Translations under genes and position numbers: made by a program
Source of the DNA: Micavibrio sp. UBA6145
GTDB lineage: Bacteria > Pseudomonadota > Alphaproteobacteria > Micavibrionales > UBA1664
Length of the DNA: 64,000 nt
Direction: 5' to 3'
Assembly: GCA_002423205.1 (NCBI GenBank)
Contig: DIUZ01000024.1
Location: 179,834-243,833 of the forward strand
Shown here: positions 8,768 to 18,507 of the stretch, piece after piece
Position numbering within the stretch: the stretch's first letter is position 1
Layout of the letters: every line of letters starts with the position of its first letter
Notes under the pieces: generated by a model
Told to the model about the DNA's origin: nothing
Seen by the model: only the letters and a program-made list of their open reading frames with translations
Database searches by the model: none

Positions 8768-10252
8768 GTGGCAGACAGCAAACCCATAGTCATTGTCGGC
8801 GGCGGCGTTCATGGAACGGCGCTTGCGTATATGCTTGGCCGCAAACTGCGCAACGCGGGGTCGAAACAGAAAGTCATCCTGCTTGAACAATATGAATCGC
8901 CGAACACCAATGGCTCCAGCCACGGTGATACACGCATCACCCGTTTTTCAAATGCGGAAGCGCCGTTCCTGACCAAAACCGCGCAGGCGTCGGTGCAGGA
9001 ATATTCACAGCTGCAAAAACAATTCTGGGAAGCCAGCAATCCGCAGATGACGCGCATCGCGCGTATTCTGCGCGAAATTTATTACGACGACATGATGTTT
9101 CATCAGAACGGTCTTCTGGTCATGGGACCGAAGAGCGAGAAGGGCAGCGCCCACAACGTTTCTGATTTCGTGCAAAGCACCATTGATAACGCGCTCAAGG
9201 CAGGCATCGAGCACGATGTCATGGACGGACGCGATGTGGTGCAGCGTTTCCCCGGCTATATGATTTCCGATGCCGATATGGATGACATCGCGGCTTATTA
9301 CGAACCGGGTTCAGGCACATTGTTCCCGGAACGCTGCGTCATGGCACAGCGATTGCTGGCGCAACTGAACGGTGTTGATTATCGGCCGCATACTGAGATG
9401 AAGAACTTTCGGTACAAGGCGGACGGCGTAAAGATTACGCTTAAAGGCGGTGCGACAATCGACGCGCACAAACTGGTGCTTGCCACGGGCGCGTGGATCC
9501 CGAATTTCATGCCGGATGGGCTTGATCATTATTTCCGCATCCAGCGTCAGGTGGTGGGCTGGTTCCATGTTGACCAGCCTGAGTTGATGGACGCGACGCA
9601 TAGCCCGAATTTCATTGTCTTCCAGCGCACGGACAAGGGTATCAAGCATAATTACGGTTTTGCCTCGCAGGCGAACAGCATGCATCCGGGCATGGTTAAA
9701 AGTGCGTTTGAAAGCGGCGCGCATATCGGCGACCCCGCCGACAGAAAACTGCGCGAAGTCCATGCGGGCGAACTGGACCATATTTATGATTTCTCATCAC
9801 GCTTTATCCGCGGCATGCAACGCATCGGCGCGATGGGGCAATCATGCCGTTATACCAATGAGCGGCAGGGGCGTCTGATCGCCGCCGGGTATCCGCAGAT
9901 GGATATGGTCGATGCCCTTAATCTTTCGCGCGAGGACATTGCCATGGCGCTGCCCCTGCATGAGCTGAATGAAAATGACCGGGTCGTCGTTGTCTCGGCC
10001 TGTTCGGGGCATGGGTTCAAAAATGCGATGGGGCTTGCTGAGGCGATCGCCAGCCGTATGCTGGGCCAGAAGGGCAAGTATGATATCGATCTTGCGGATT
10101 ACGCATGGATTCCGCCGCTTGATAAGAAACTGATGGGTAAGCTTGAGCGTGCGATCCAAGAGGGACGTCTGCGTGATCCGCAGGCCAGCGCCCAAGAAAA
10201 AACCGCCCAAGAAAAAACCGCCGGGAAACCCGGCGGTCTTAAACCTAGTTAA
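8768..10252 (+). CDS. FAD-dependent oxidoreductase, sarcosine oxidase-like
   Basis: A D-amino-acid/sarcosine oxidase family flavoenzyme. It opens with a Rossmann dinucleotide motif, IVIVGGGVHGTALAYML, and ends with a SACSGHGFKNAMGLAEAIA block that matches the FAD-binding C-terminus of monomeric sarcosine oxidase and N-methyltryptophan oxidase. The Cys of QSCRYTNE aligns with the covalent-flavin Cys of those enzymes. I start it at the GTG giving VADSKPIVIV; an in-frame GTG at 8732 is the alternative, and neither has a clear ribosome binding site. At about 494 residues it is roughly 100 longer than sarcosine oxidase. Its last residues are encoded by a tandem repeat and by the rpsU terminator. 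Substrate unknown. Confidence 0.85.
   Translation: MADSKPIVIVGGGVHGTALAYMLGRKLRNAGSKQKVILLEQYESPNTNGSSHGDTRITRFSNAEAPFLTKTAQASVQEYSQLQKQFWEASNPQMTRIARILREIYYDDMMFHQNGLLVMGPKSEKGSAHNVSDFVQSTIDNALKAGIEHDVMDGRDVVQRFPGYMISDADMDDIAAYYEPGSGTLFPERCVMAQRLLAQLNGVDYRPHTEMKNFRYKADGVKITLKGGATIDAHKLVLATGAWIPNFMPDGLDHYFRIQRQVVGWFHVDQPELMDATHSPNFIVFQRTDKGIKHNYGFASQANSMHPGMVKSAFESGAHIGDPADRKLREVHAGELDHIYDFSSRFIRGMQRIGAMGQSCRYTNERQGRLIAAGYPQMDMVDALNLSREDIAMALPLHELNENDRVVVVSACSGHGFKNAMGLAEAIASRMLGQKGKYDIDLADYAWIPPLDKKLMGKLERAIQEGRLRDPQASAQEKTAQEKTAGKPGGLKPS
10190..10219 (+). repeat. 15-base tandem duplication in a C-terminal tail
   Basis: Two identical copies of GCCCAAGAAAAAACC lie head to tail and encode AQEKT twice at the end of the oxidoreductase. 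The second copy runs into the GC-rich hairpin at 10217-10237. Confidence 0.9.
10211..10237 (-). terminator. Intrinsic terminator of rpsU, inside the convergent gene
   Basis: A perfect 9-base stem (ACCGCCGGG/CCCGGCGGT) with a 3-base loop. Read on the minus strand it is followed by a run of six T. It lies 28 bases beyond the rpsU stop but within the coding sequence of the plus-strand oxidoreductase, whose C-terminus it encodes. Confidence 0.88.
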
Positions 10253-10264
10253 AAATCGAAACGA

Positions 10265-10465
10265 TTAGTTACGATCTTTGCGCTTACGCTCCATCTTGCG
10301 CCAGCGGCGCACAGCTTCGGAGGCTTCGCGTTTTTTCTTTTCCGACGGCTTCTCGTAATGTTTACGGAGCTTCATCTCGCGGAAAACGCCTTCGCGTTGC
10401 AGTTTTTTCTTGAGAGCGCGCAACGCCTGATCGACGTTGTTGTCACGCACTGATACCTGAACCAA
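10265..10465 (-). CDS. rpsU: Ribosomal protein bS21
   Basis: A 66-residue small-subunit protein. The sequence [20 protein letters not shown], then [20 protein letters not shown], is typical of alphaproteobacterial bS21, including the basic C-terminus. I choose the TTG at 10465, because a strong AGGAGG sits seven bases upstream and the protein then begins at the usual V-Q-V. A longer ATG start at 10498 would add 11 residues not seen in the family and would place the ribosome binding site inside the coding region. It is followed by a strong terminator. Confidence 0.94.
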   Translation of the reverse strand: MVQVSVRDNNVDQALRALKKKLQREGVFREMKLRKHYEKPSEKKKREASEAVRRWRKMERKRKDRN

Positions 10466-10472
10466 ACAAATC

Positions 10473-10478
10473 CCTCCT
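10473..10478 (-). promoter_or_regulatory. Shine-Dalgarno site fixing a TTG start for rpsU
   Basis: A perfect AGGAGG on the minus strand, seven bases before TTG at 10465. It decides the start in favour of TTG over the upstream ATG. Confidence 0.85.
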
Positions 10479-10569
10479 CTCGAGGAATGCCCGGACATGG
10501 CCGGGGAAAGAGTTGAACGGCGCCTTTATGGCGGCATTTCAGGGTCTTGGCAAGTAATTTTGGGGGATT

Positions 10570-12195
10570 TCAGGCCGCTTTGGCCGTGATTTCGAAGGCG
10601 GCAGCCATCAAAGCCCTGGTGTAGTCGGTTTTGGGGGCGGAAAACAGGGCGTCTGCCGGGCCTTCTTCGATCACCTGACCGTCTTTGAGGACCAGCACAT
10701 GGTGGGCCAGCGCCTTTACCACGCGCAGGTCGTGGGAGATGAACAGGTAGGCCAGGTTACGCTTTTCCTGGAGGTTGCGCAGCAGGTCGACGACTTCGGC
10801 CTGTACGGACATATCCAGGGCCGATGTCGGTTCGTCCAGGACCAGGAATTTGGGTTCAAGGACCAGCGCGCGGGCAATGGCGATACGCTGGCGCTGCCCG
10901 CCTGAAAACTCGTGCGGATATCTATGGCGGGTTTCGGGGTCAAGCTGCACGTCGTGCAGGGCGGCGATGACAATCTCGTCGCGCTGGGCGTCGGTCAGAT
11001 GCGGTTTGTGGATTTTGAGGCCTTCGGCAATAATTTCGGATGCGCTCATCCGCGGGGAGAGGGAGCCGTAAGGGTCCTGAAACACGATCTGCATGTCGGA
11101 GCGGAGTTTGCGCAGCTCATTGCCGCCAATGCCGGATATGGTTTTACCATCAAGCGTGATGCTGCCCTGCGACGCGATCAGGCGCAGCAGCGCAAAACCG
11201 AGCGTCGATTTGCCCGAACCGGATTCACCGACAATGCCCAGGGTTTCGCCGGCACGTACCTTCAGCGACACACCATCAACCGCGCGCACATTATCGACCG
11301 TGCGGCCGAGAAGGCCCTTTTTTATGGGGAAATACACCTTGATGTTATCGGCAGACACGATGACCGGTGCGGTGGGAGCAACCGGACGGGGTGTGCCCTT
11401 GGGCTGGGCCGCCAAGAGTTTTTGGGTGTAAGCATGCGTGGGGGCGCTGAACACATGTTCGGTCTGGCCCTGTTCGACAATCTGGCCGTGCTGCATGACG
11501 GCGACGCGGTCTGACATTTTGCGCACGATGGTCAGGTCATGGGTGATCAGCAAAATCGCCATACCCAGTTTTTCCTGAATCGATTTCATCAACTCCAGAA
11601 TTTGCGCCTGAACGGTCACGTCCAGTGCGGTGGTGGGTTCGTCCGCGATCAGGATGTCGGGATTATTGGCCAGGGCCATGGCTATCATCACGCGCTGGCG
11701 CTGGCCGCCGGACAATTGGTGCGGGTAGGCGTTGAGGCGGGTTTTGAGGCGGGTGAGGCCCACAAGATCCAGCAGTTCAAGCACGCGTTGCTTGGCCTGC
11801 GCCGTGTTCATGCTGCCGTGGACGGTCAGCATCTCGGCAATCTGGCGTTCGATGGTGTGGAGCGGGTTCAGGGCCGTCATCGGTTCCTGAAAGATCATGC
11901 CGATGCGCGTACCGCGAATGGTGCGCATGACGCTTTCGCCTTTTCCAATGACGTTTACACCGTCAAAGGTGATGGCAGATGTCTCGCCATAGAGGGTGCT
12001 GTTTTTCGGCAGCAATTGTATGATCGAAAGTGCGGTCACCGATTTGCCGGAGCCGGATTCGCCGACCAGCGCGAGGGTCTCGCCTTTGCGCAGTTCAAGG
12101 TTCACGCCCTTGACCGCATGGAAATTACGGTCCTTGCCGGTGCGGAAGGTGATGTCGAGATTTTTGATCGCCAGAATCGGTGAAGCTTGCAGCAT
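10570..12195 (-). CDS. yejF: Yej-type peptide importer, fused double ATPase
   Basis: A 541-residue protein made of two complete ABC ATPase domains, as in YejF. Walker A motifs (GESGSGKS) are at about residues 45-52 and 323-330. The first signature is LSGGQ at about 161 and the second FSGGQ, with Walker B motifs ADEPT and LDEPT. It should power uptake of oligopeptides through YejB/YejE. The matching permease and binding-protein genes lie 7-12 kb away (19111-24537), so the operon is split here. It follows argH by 19 bases on the same strand and may be read from the arginine transcript. Confidence 0.9.
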   Translation of the reverse strand: MLQASPILAIKNLDITFRTGKDRNFHAVKGVNLELRKGETLALVGESGSGKSVTALSIIQLLPKNSTLYGETSAITFDGVNVIGKGESVMRTIRGTRIGMIFQEPMTALNPLHTIERQIAEMLTVHGSMNTAQAKQRVLELLDLVGLTRLKTRLNAYPHQLSGGQRQRVMIAMALANNPDILIADEPTTALDVTVQAQILELMKSIQEKLGMAILLITHDLTIVRKMSDRVAVMQHGQIVEQGQTEHVFSAPTHAYTQKLLAAQPKGTPRPVAPTAPVIVSADNIKVYFPIKKGLLGRTVDNVRAVDGVSLKVRAGETLGIVGESGSGKSTLGFALLRLIASQGSITLDGKTISGIGGNELRKLRSDMQIVFQDPYGSLSPRMSASEIIAEGLKIHKPHLTDAQRDEIVIAALHDVQLDPETRHRYPHEFSGGQRQRIAIARALVLEPKFLVLDEPTSALDMSVQAEVVDLLRNLQEKRNLAYLFISHDLRVVKALAHHVLVLKDGQVIEEGPADALFSAPKTDYTRALMAAAFEITAKAA

Positions 12196-12214
12196 TCACA
12201 GACTATAGGGCGTT

Positions 12215-13552
12215 TCAGATCAGTTTTCTACGCTTCAGCGCGGCGGGGGCTGAAAGTACGGACCGGGCGTCTTCGGTGATGCGCGGGTCGATGGTCTGAA
12301 GGTCGGCCAGCGTCAGCTGGTCCAGCCGTACACCCTTGTTTTCCGCCATTTTTACAGCGGCACCGGTGGCGTGGTGGGCATCGCGGAAGGGGACGCCCAG
12401 TGTTTGGACCATCCAGTCGGCCAGTTCGGTTGCGGTCGCGTATCCGCCTTCGGCGGCGTCGGCCATGACATCAGCGTTTACGGTCATGCCTTCGATCATG
12501 CTGGCAGTGGCCGCAAGGCACAGGGACAGTGCGTCGACCGATTCAAACATCGCGGCTTTGTCTTCCTGCATGTCCTTGTTATAGGCCAGCGGCAGGCCCT
12601 TCATGACGGTGAGCAGGGCGATCAGATTGCCATTCATGCGGCCCGTCTTGGCGCGCACCAGTTCGGCGGCGTCGGGGTTGCGCTTCTGCGGCATGATGGA
12701 TGAGCCGGACGAAAAACCGTCAGAGATACGGATAAAACCGAATTGCGGCGTCGACCACAGGACGATTTCTTCGGCAAGGCGCGAGAGATGCGTGCCGCAG
12801 ATGGAAATCGCGGCCATGACCTCGAGCGCGAAGTCGCGGGACGACACGCCGTCCATAGTGTTGGAGAGCGGACGATCAAAACCCATGTCTTTCGCGGTCA
12901 TGGCACGGTCGATGGGGTAGGATGTACCGGCAAGGGCGGCAGAACCCAGCGGGCTTTCATTCACGCGTTTGCGGGCATCGACAAAGCGCGCGCGGTCACG
13001 CGAGAGCATTTGTACATAGGCATCCAGATGCAGGGCCAGCGTTACGGGTTGCGCCACCTGTAAATGCGTAAAGCCCGGCATGATGGTGGTTTTGTTTTTA
13101 TCGGCCTGTCCCTGAAGGGCGGCGATGGCCGTGTCGATCTGGCCGATCAGGCCATCAACCGCATCACGCACCCACAGGCGGAAGCCGGTTGCGACCTGGT
13201 CGTTGCGGGAACGCGCAGTGTGCAGACGGCCCGCGACGGGGCCGATGATTTCGGTCAGGCGGGCTTCGACATTCATGTGAATGTCTTCATAGGCGCGTTT
13301 GAATTCAAACGTGCCAGCGTCCATTTCGGCTTCAATCTGGTCGAGGCCATTTAAAATGGCGTCGGCATCCCCTTGCGGGATGATGCCCTGTTTACCAAGC
13401 ATACGGCAATGCGCGCGCGACCCCGCGATGTCCTGGCGGTACATGCGTTTGTCGGTGTCGATGGATACGTTTATGGCGTCCATCACCGCGTCCGGGCCGG
13501 ACTCAAACCGTCCGCCCCAGATCGCGCTCGTTTTCTTGCCGTTGCTGGTCAT
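12215..13552 (-). CDS. argH: Argininosuccinate lyase
   Basis: A 445-residue lyase that splits argininosuccinate into arginine and fumarate, the last arginine biosynthesis step. The fumarase/aspartase superfamily signature [12 protein letters not shown] is intact and carries the catalytic serine loop. The N-terminal [11 protein letters not shown] and the [13 protein letters not shown] block are typical of ArgH. Its start overlaps the argG stop by four bases (ATGA), so the two are translationally coupled. The C-terminus ([11 protein letters not shown]) is slightly shorter than in many homologues. Confidence 0.95.
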   Translation of the reverse strand: MTSNGKKTSAIWGGRFESGPDAVMDAINVSIDTDKRMYRQDIAGSRAHCRMLGKQGIIPQGDADAILNGLDQIEAEMDAGTFEFKRAYEDIHMNVEARLTEIIGPVAGRLHTARSRNDQVATGFRLWVRDAVDGLIGQIDTAIAALQGQADKNKTTIMPGFTHLQVAQPVTLALHLDAYVQMLSRDRARFVDARKRVNESPLGSAALAGTSYPIDRAMTAKDMGFDRPLSNTMDGVSSRDFALEVMAAISICGTHLSRLAEEIVLWSTPQFGFIRISDGFSSGSSIMPQKRNPDAAELVRAKTGRMNGNLIALLTVMKGLPLAYNKDMQEDKAAMFESVDALSLCLAATASMIEGMTVNADVMADAAEGGYATATELADWMVQTLGVPFRDAHHATGAAVKMAENKGVRLDQLTLADLQTIDPRITEDARSVLSAPAALKRRKLI

Positions 13553-14775
13553 TTTTTACCGTGCACGAGGCCGTAGCTGCGCAGGCGCAGGGCGTTGAGG
13601 CGGATGAAGCCAACAGCGTCTTTCTGGTCGTAACCACCCGCTTCGTCCATGGACGAAAGCTGCGGGTTGTATAGCGACACAGGTGATGTGCGGCACAGCG
13701 CGTAGGCCGAGCCCTTGAACAGCTTGACCGTTACGGTGCCGTCGATGCCTTTTTGCGACTGGTTGATGGCGGAGCGGACGATGTCCATCTCCGGCGCGAA
13801 CCAGAAGCCGTAATAGCACAGCTCGGAAAATTTGAGCGCGAGCTCATCCCGCAGGCGCGTGACTTCGCGGTCCATGGTCATGCCTTCGAGATCGCGGTGG
13901 GCGCAATACAGGATCGTGCCGGCGGGGGTCTCGTAGACACCGCGGGATTTAAGGCCGACGAAACGGTTTTCGACCATGTCCAGACGGCCGACGCCGTGTT
14001 TGCCGCCGACATCGTTCAGATAATTGAACAGTTCAAGCGGGTCGGTGTGGGTGATGCCACTGGTTTTGCTTTCGACTTTGACCGGGACACCGGATTTGAA
14101 GGTGATGTCCAAAATTTCGGCCGTATCGGGCGCTTTTTCCGGCGATACCGTCCATGAATAGACATCTTCCGGGCAGGGCACGGTTGCGTCTTCCAGAATG
14201 CCGGCTTCGTGGCTGATATGCAGAAGGTTTTCATCTTCCGAATACGGTTTTTTCAGTGTGGCGGAAACCGGGATGCCGTATTGCTCGGCGTAATTGAGCA
14301 TGTCGGTGCGGCCGCGGAAGCGGTTGAGGAATTCCGGCGTCTTCCACGGGCTGATGACTTTGATATCGGGCTTGAGTGCGTAGTAGGTCAGCTCGAAACG
14401 GACCTGGTCGTTGCCTTTTCCGGTTGCGCCGTGGCCGACGAATTCAGCACCTTCCTTGATTGCGACTTCGATCTGCGCCTTGGCGATGCTGGGGCGGGCG
14501 AGGGACGTGCCCAGCAGGTAACGGCCTTCGTACAGCGCGTTGGCCTTTACGGCTTCGAAGATGTAGTCGGTGACGAATTCTTTTTTCAGGTCCTGAATAT
14601 AGACTTTTGATGCGCCGATTTTCAGGGCCTTGGCCTTGGCGGCTTCGAAGTCTTCCTTCTGACCGACATCGGCCAAGAACGCCACGACTTCGTAGCCTTC
14701 TTCGAGAAGCCATTTCAGGATGACGGACGTGTCCAGACCACCGGAGTAGGCGAGGACGATTTTACCTTTGCTCAT
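13549..14775 (-). CDS. argG: Argininosuccinate synthase
   Basis: A 408-residue enzyme that joins citrulline and aspartate using ATP. The P-loop-like [11 protein letters not shown] is at the N-terminus and the [15 protein letters not shown] block is typical of ArgG. It is the middle gene of argF-argG-argH, 18 bases after argF and overlapping argH by four bases. This clustering means the last three steps of arginine synthesis are made together. Confidence 0.96.
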   Translation of the reverse strand: MSKGKIVLAYSGGLDTSVILKWLLEEGYEVVAFLADVGQKEDFEAAKAKALKIGASKVYIQDLKKEFVTDYIFEAVKANALYEGRYLLGTSLARPSIAKAQIEVAIKEGAEFVGHGATGKGNDQVRFELTYYALKPDIKVISPWKTPEFLNRFRGRTDMLNYAEQYGIPVSATLKKPYSEDENLLHISHEAGILEDATVPCPEDVYSWTVSPEKAPDTAEILDITFKSGVPVKVESKTSGITHTDPLELFNYLNDVGGKHGVGRLDMVENRFVGLKSRGVYETPAGTILYCAHRDLEGMTMDREVTRLRDELALKFSELCYYGFWFAPEMDIVRSAINQSQKGIDGTVTVKLFKGSAYALCRTSPVSLYNPQLSSMDEAGGYDQKDAVGFIRLNALRLRSYGLVHGKK

Positions 14776-14793
14776 AGCAAATTCCTTTGTTGG

Positions 14794-15798
14794 TTATGCA
14801 AGATTGGGTTTAACGCGCACGCCGGATTTTTCAAGACAATATGCGAGAATCGCCTTCTGGACGTGCAAACGGTTGTGGGCTTCGGGAAATACGACGCTGT
14901 TGGGGCCGTCCATGACCTCGTTCGTGACTTCCTCGCCGCGATGGGCGGGCAGGCAGTGCATGAACAGGGCGTCCGGTTTGGCCAGATCCATCAGTTTCTG
15001 GTTGACCTGGTAGGGCTTGAATTTGGCGACGATGGAGGCGCGCTCGGCTTCCTTGTCTTTCTGGCCCATCGAAATCCAGGTGTCGGTGACGACAACGTCG
15101 GCGTCCTTCACGGCCTTTTTCGGATCGCGAATGATAATGACGGACGGCGATACGTAGTCGGGGTGGTCAAGCGGCAGGTGTTTTGGGGCGCTGATCGTAA
15201 AGCTGAAACCGAACATGCCGGCAGCCTGCGCGAAGGTGCGGCTGACATTGTTGTCATCGCCGACCCAGACGATTTTAAGGCCTTTGAGCTTTTTGCCCTT
15301 TTCCTCGATCGTCATCAGATCGGCCATGATCTGGCACGGGTGCGATGCGTTGGTCAGCGCGTTGATGATGGGGATGGATGAATGCATGGCCAGTTCTTCC
15401 ACGTCTTCGTGGCTGGAAATGCGGATCATGACGGCATCGACCATGCCTTCCAGAACTTTGGCGGTGTCGTGCACGGTTTCGCCGCCGGGCTGGCCTATCT
15501 GCATCGAACCCTTGTCCATGACGATGGTATGGCCGCCGAGTTGCTTCATGCCGGCCTCGAACGATACGCGGGTGCGGGTCGATGGTTTGTCGAAAATCAT
15601 CGCAAGGGTCTGACCGTCGAAAATCTGGACGTGGCGGAAGCGTTCTTTCTTCATCCTGTGGGCATTGTCGAGAATTTTGCGCAAGATGGGTGCGCCGACA
15701 TCGTTCAGGTTGATGAAGTGACGGACCGCTTCGCCCTTTCTGGACGGTGTCTTGATTTTCTTCAGCAGTTTTTTGCGTTTCTGGTCATGTTTGGTCAT
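14794..15798 (-). CDS. argF: Ornithine carbamoyltransferase
   Basis: A 334-residue transferase that makes citrulline from ornithine and carbamoyl phosphate. The carbamoyl-phosphate motif STRTR (in FDKPSTRTRVSFE), the HPCQ motif and the ornithine-side HCLPAHRGEEV are present. A basic N-terminal extension of about 24 residues (KKLLKKIKTPSRK) precedes the usual start of the fold (HFINLNDV). The start codon is an ATG with a plausible purine-rich site. It heads the arg cluster, downstream of a GNAT gene by only 9 bases. Confidence 0.94.
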   Translation of the reverse strand: MTKHDQKRKKLLKKIKTPSRKGEAVRHFINLNDVGAPILRKILDNAHRMKKERFRHVQIFDGQTLAMIFDKPSTRTRVSFEAGMKQLGGHTIVMDKGSMQIGQPGGETVHDTAKVLEGMVDAVMIRISSHEDVEELAMHSSIPIINALTNASHPCQIMADLMTIEEKGKKLKGLKIVWVGDDNNVSRTFAQAAGMFGFSFTISAPKHLPLDHPDYVSPSVIIIRDPKKAVKDADVVVTDTWISMGQKDKEAERASIVAKFKPYQVNQKLMDLAKPDALFMHCLPAHRGEEVTNEVMDGPNSVVFPEAHNRLHVQKAILAYCLEKSGVRVKPNLA

Positions 15799-15807
15799 GG
15801 CGTGCTC

Positions 15808-16488
15808 CTAAGCGGTCAGTGCCTGAAAATTGAGTTTCTTTAGTTGTGTCAGATCGCGTGTGTGCAGGTCTTTCAGCGGTCGCCACATAAAGACGCATTT
15901 ATACGCTTCGCCCAGCACGGATGTTTCCTGGCTCGTCATATAGCCGGCGCGGATAAAACCACGTACGCTGCCCTTGTTGAGCACGTCGGTTTTGGCCAGA
16001 AGATGGCGGCGCCATTTGTCGTAGGCGATCTCTTCGGCCTTTTCCAGGATCATGGCGCGAATGCCGCGTCCGGCGTGCGCCGGATGTACGCCCAGTGTCT
16101 GCACCACCATGCAGTGATCGGGGCGCAGCATGCCGTCCTTGTATCCAATGGGATAGCCTTTGAGATTTTTGCCGCCGGGCAGATCGGGCAGGGTCAGCAG
16201 GACCTGGCCAACCATGGTGCCGGTTTTATCAAACACGCCAAGGCAGACATGGCCGTTCAGGATATGCGCGCGCACATTACTGCGGGTGCGGGGCTTGACC
16301 CAGTGTTTGCCGCCTGCGGGCAGGGTTTTGATGACATGTTCGTGCAGGGCCATGAACTGGTCCAGCATAGCCTTTGTCGGTTTTTCGATTTCAGCGATCC
16401 GATAGCTCGCGGACGCGTCGGGCGTGGCGGCTGTGTAAAAGGCATCTGCGGAAGGCGCAGGAGATTTCCTTACGGCGGTGTATTCCAT
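15808..16488 (-). CDS. GNAT-family acetyltransferase
   Basis: A 226-residue protein with a GNAT fold. The acetyl-CoA motif A is visible as QTLGVHPAHAGRGIRAMILEKAEEIA, ending in a helix. I start it at the ATG giving MEYTAVRK, which has AAGGG upstream; the longer in-frame option at 16572 adds a stretch with no fold. It sits 9 bases upstream of argF, so it may be the first gene of the arginine transcript. An acetylation role in arginine metabolism is possible by context only. It does not resemble ArgA or ArgJ closely enough to name. Confidence 0.75.
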   Translation of the reverse strand: MEYTAVRKSPAPSADAFYTAATPDASASYRIAEIEKPTKAMLDQFMALHEHVIKTLPAGGKHWVKPRTRSNVRAHILNGHVCLGVFDKTGTMVGQVLLTLPDLPGGKNLKGYPIGYKDGMLRPDHCMVVQTLGVHPAHAGRGIRAMILEKAEEIAYDKWRRHLLAKTDVLNKGSVRGFIRAGYMTSQETSVLGEAYKCVFMWRPLKDLHTRDLTQLKKLNFQALTA

Positions 16489-16791
16489 GTATTTGCCCTT
16501 ATCTGACAAAATTGTTGAACAACCCTGGGACACCCCAGGCGATTGGGTAAGATTGGGTAAGTGTGAGCACAAGCCTTTTGAGGGGCAGGTTGTCAGCGGA
16601 TTGTCGGATAAGAGAGGGTTTTCGAGACCATCATTCCCAAGCTGTTTTCGCCGGATTCACGGCGACTTCAGGTCGGTACTATCGTCGCAGGTTCTGGACT
16701 GCGGAGTTGGAGGTGACGGTCAAAGTAAACATGCAGTCAGTATGTGGGCATTCCGGAAGGGTGTGTCAAACAAATTTTTGTTAAGAGGCAC
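16489..16791. other. Intergenic region without a supported gene
   Basis: About 300 bases between the GNAT gene and the terminator of the small membrane protein. It holds a 10-base tandem repeat (16541-16560) and a short CCTGG/CCAGG inverted repeat just before it. It is likely the promoter and leader region of the GNAT-arg transcript. A plus-strand open frame here has no recognisable protein features. Confidence 0.6.
16541..16560. repeat. 10-base direct repeat in a leader region
   Basis: GATTGGGTAA occurs twice head to tail, 53 bases upstream of the GNAT start on the minus strand. It could be a regulator site; on the minus strand each copy reads TTACCCAATC. Confidence 0.6.
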
Positions 16792-16833
16792 AAAAAGAGG
16801 CAGGCCCCAAACCCGAAGGTATTGGAGCCTGCC
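16792..16833 (-). terminator. Intrinsic terminator of the small membrane protein gene
   Basis: Arms GGCAGGC (16799-16805) and GCCTGCC (16827-16833) pair, with further pairing of CCAA and TTGG inside. On the minus strand the hairpin is followed by TCTTTTT. It lies 23 bases past the stop of the 76-residue protein. Confidence 0.85.
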
Positions 16834-16855
16834 CGTGACAGCAGCAACTCTCGAA

Positions 16856-17086
16856 TTACTGCTGTGTCTGTGTGGTGGTGGAAACCGAGTTTCCGTCCAC
16901 TGATAAGCTGGTAGAAGTTGAGCCGGACGCCGGTGCAACGTTTTCAACGCGGGTCGTGTCGGACGCCGTGTTTTCAACGGCCTGACGATCCGATGCAAAA
17001 TAGTAAATGGCAAAAGCCGCTACGGCGACCAGGAGCGCACCGACAATGAAATACAGGGCGCTGTTATCTTCGCGTTCGACAATCAT
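16856..17086 (-). CDS. Small single-pass membrane protein, unknown
   Basis: A 76-residue protein with a short N-terminal segment (MIVEREDNSA), one strong membrane helix at about residues 11-28 (LYFIVGALLVAVAAFAIYYF), and a Ser/Thr/Gln-rich tail of about 45 residues that is probably periplasmic. It has its own strong terminator and a promoter-sized gap upstream, so it is likely a separate unit. No family or function is recognised. Confidence 0.78.
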   Translation of the reverse strand: MIVEREDNSALYFIVGALLVAVAAFAIYYFASDRQAVENTASDTTRVENVAPASGSTSTSLSVDGNSVSTTTQTQQ

Positions 17087-17150
17087 GGGTATGCCTCTTT
17101 GTTATTGTTCGAATGCACCAACATCCGAAGAGACAAAAAGTTCCTGATTT

Positions 17151-18344
17151 TTATTTCAGGGGCAGGCCGCTTTCGACCAGTTCGGCGAAATAGTCCATAC
17201 CCACAGGAATAATATCGTCATTAAAGTCGTAATTCGGGTTATGCAGGCCGCGGTTATGCGGGCTGTCCGGGTTGGCCGTGCCCTGGCCCAGATGGATGTA
17301 TGCGCCCGGCACCTGCATCAGCATGCCGCCGAAATCTTCGCCGCCCAGGCTGGGTTGAATATTCGTGTTCACGTTTTCAAGGCCGATGATACGGCCCATC
17401 GCCTCGATGCAGATCTGCGTATGCTCGGGGTTGTTGATGGTGGCGTCAATTTCGCGGTCGTAATGCACCGATACTTTTGCGCCGTAGGCGGCGCAAATAT
17501 TGGTAGCCATGGCCTTGATCTTTGACTCCATCAAGTCGCGGACTTCGGGTTTGAAGCTGCGCACCGTGCCGGAAATTTTGGAGGCATCGGGAATGACGTT
17601 ATACGCGCCGGTGCCGGCGTTGAAATTAGTGACCGACAATACGGCCATGTCCTGCGGGGCGACGAAGCGCGACACGAGCGTTTGCAGTGTCGATACAATG
17701 GTGGCACCGATGACGATGGGGTCGATGCATTTGGACGGGTAGGCGGCATGGCCGCCGACACCCGCGATTTCAATATCGAAGTGATCGACCGCGGCCATGA
17801 CGGGACCGGATTTGATACCGGCGGTGCCCAGCGGCAGCGTGGGCCAGTTATGCAGGCCGTAAACGAAATCGCATTTCAGATCGTCTTTGAACAGGCCGTC
17901 ACGCATCATGGCGAAGGCGCCGCGTCCGCCTTCTTCAGCGGGTTGGAAGATCAACAGAACGCGGCCGTCAAAGTTTTTGGTTTCGTTTAAATATTTGGCC
18001 GTCCCCAGAAGCATGGCGGTGTGGCCGTCATGGCCACAGGCATGCATGCGGCCCGGAATTTTAGAGGCCCATGGCTGGCCCGAGGTTTCGGTCAGGGGCA
18101 ATGCGTCCATGTCGGCGCGCAGGCCGATGGTTTTGCCGGATGTATTTTTCTGGCCCTCGATGATGGCGACGATGCCGGTTTTGCCCAGGCCGCGCTTGAA
18201 GGGGATGCCCCATTCGGTGAGCTTCCCGGCGACGAGATCGCTTGCAAAAACCTCCTCATACATGATGGCGGGGTTTTCATGAAGCGCGTGACGCCAGCCA
18301 GCGACTTCATCTTTCATGGGGGGGATCGAATTGCGTTTTGTCAT
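17151..18344 (-). CDS. M20-family amidohydrolase
   Basis: A roughly 397-residue zinc aminoacylase/hippurate hydrolase-like enzyme that cleaves N-acyl groups from amino acids or small peptides. Metal-site blocks are RADMDALPLTE, HACGHDGHTAMLLG and PAEEGGRGAF, with a dimerisation domain between. The His near the C-terminus (AYIHLGQG) completes the site. The start at 18344 (MTKRNSIPP) is chosen because a GAGAA element precedes it; ATGs at 18353 and 18380 are alternatives. Its substrate cannot be told from the sequence. Confidence 0.9.
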   Translation of the reverse strand: MTKRNSIPPMKDEVAGWRHALHENPAIMYEEVFASDLVAGKLTEWGIPFKRGLGKTGIVAIIEGQKNTSGKTIGLRADMDALPLTETSGQPWASKIPGRMHACGHDGHTAMLLGTAKYLNETKNFDGRVLLIFQPAEEGGRGAFAMMRDGLFKDDLKCDFVYGLHNWPTLPLGTAGIKSGPVMAAVDHFDIEIAGVGGHAAYPSKCIDPIVIGATIVSTLQTLVSRFVAPQDMAVLSVTNFNAGTGAYNVIPDASKISGTVRSFKPEVRDLMESKIKAMATNICAAYGAKVSVHYDREIDATINNPEHTQICIEAMGRIIGLENVNTNIQPSLGGEDFGGMLMQVPGAYIHLGQGTANPDSPHNRGLHNPNYDFNDDIIPVGMDYFAELVESGLPLK

Positions 18345-18507
18345 GGTTCTCATGATGAGATATCGCGAAGCCCACGGCAATCAATGTGTTAGGGCATTCC
18401 TGAGGCAAAGTGTTGCGGCGCAGCCAGCAGGAAAGTGGACAGGGCACGATTCGGTATTCAAACATCAACGTCTTGAAAAACAACGATATTTTTGCTGCGC
18501 TGCGTCA

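Noticed and set aside
16478..16903. Plus-strand open frame of 141 residues in the gap before the small membrane protein
   Set aside because: It crosses the terminator of the minus gene and its composition is not protein-like.
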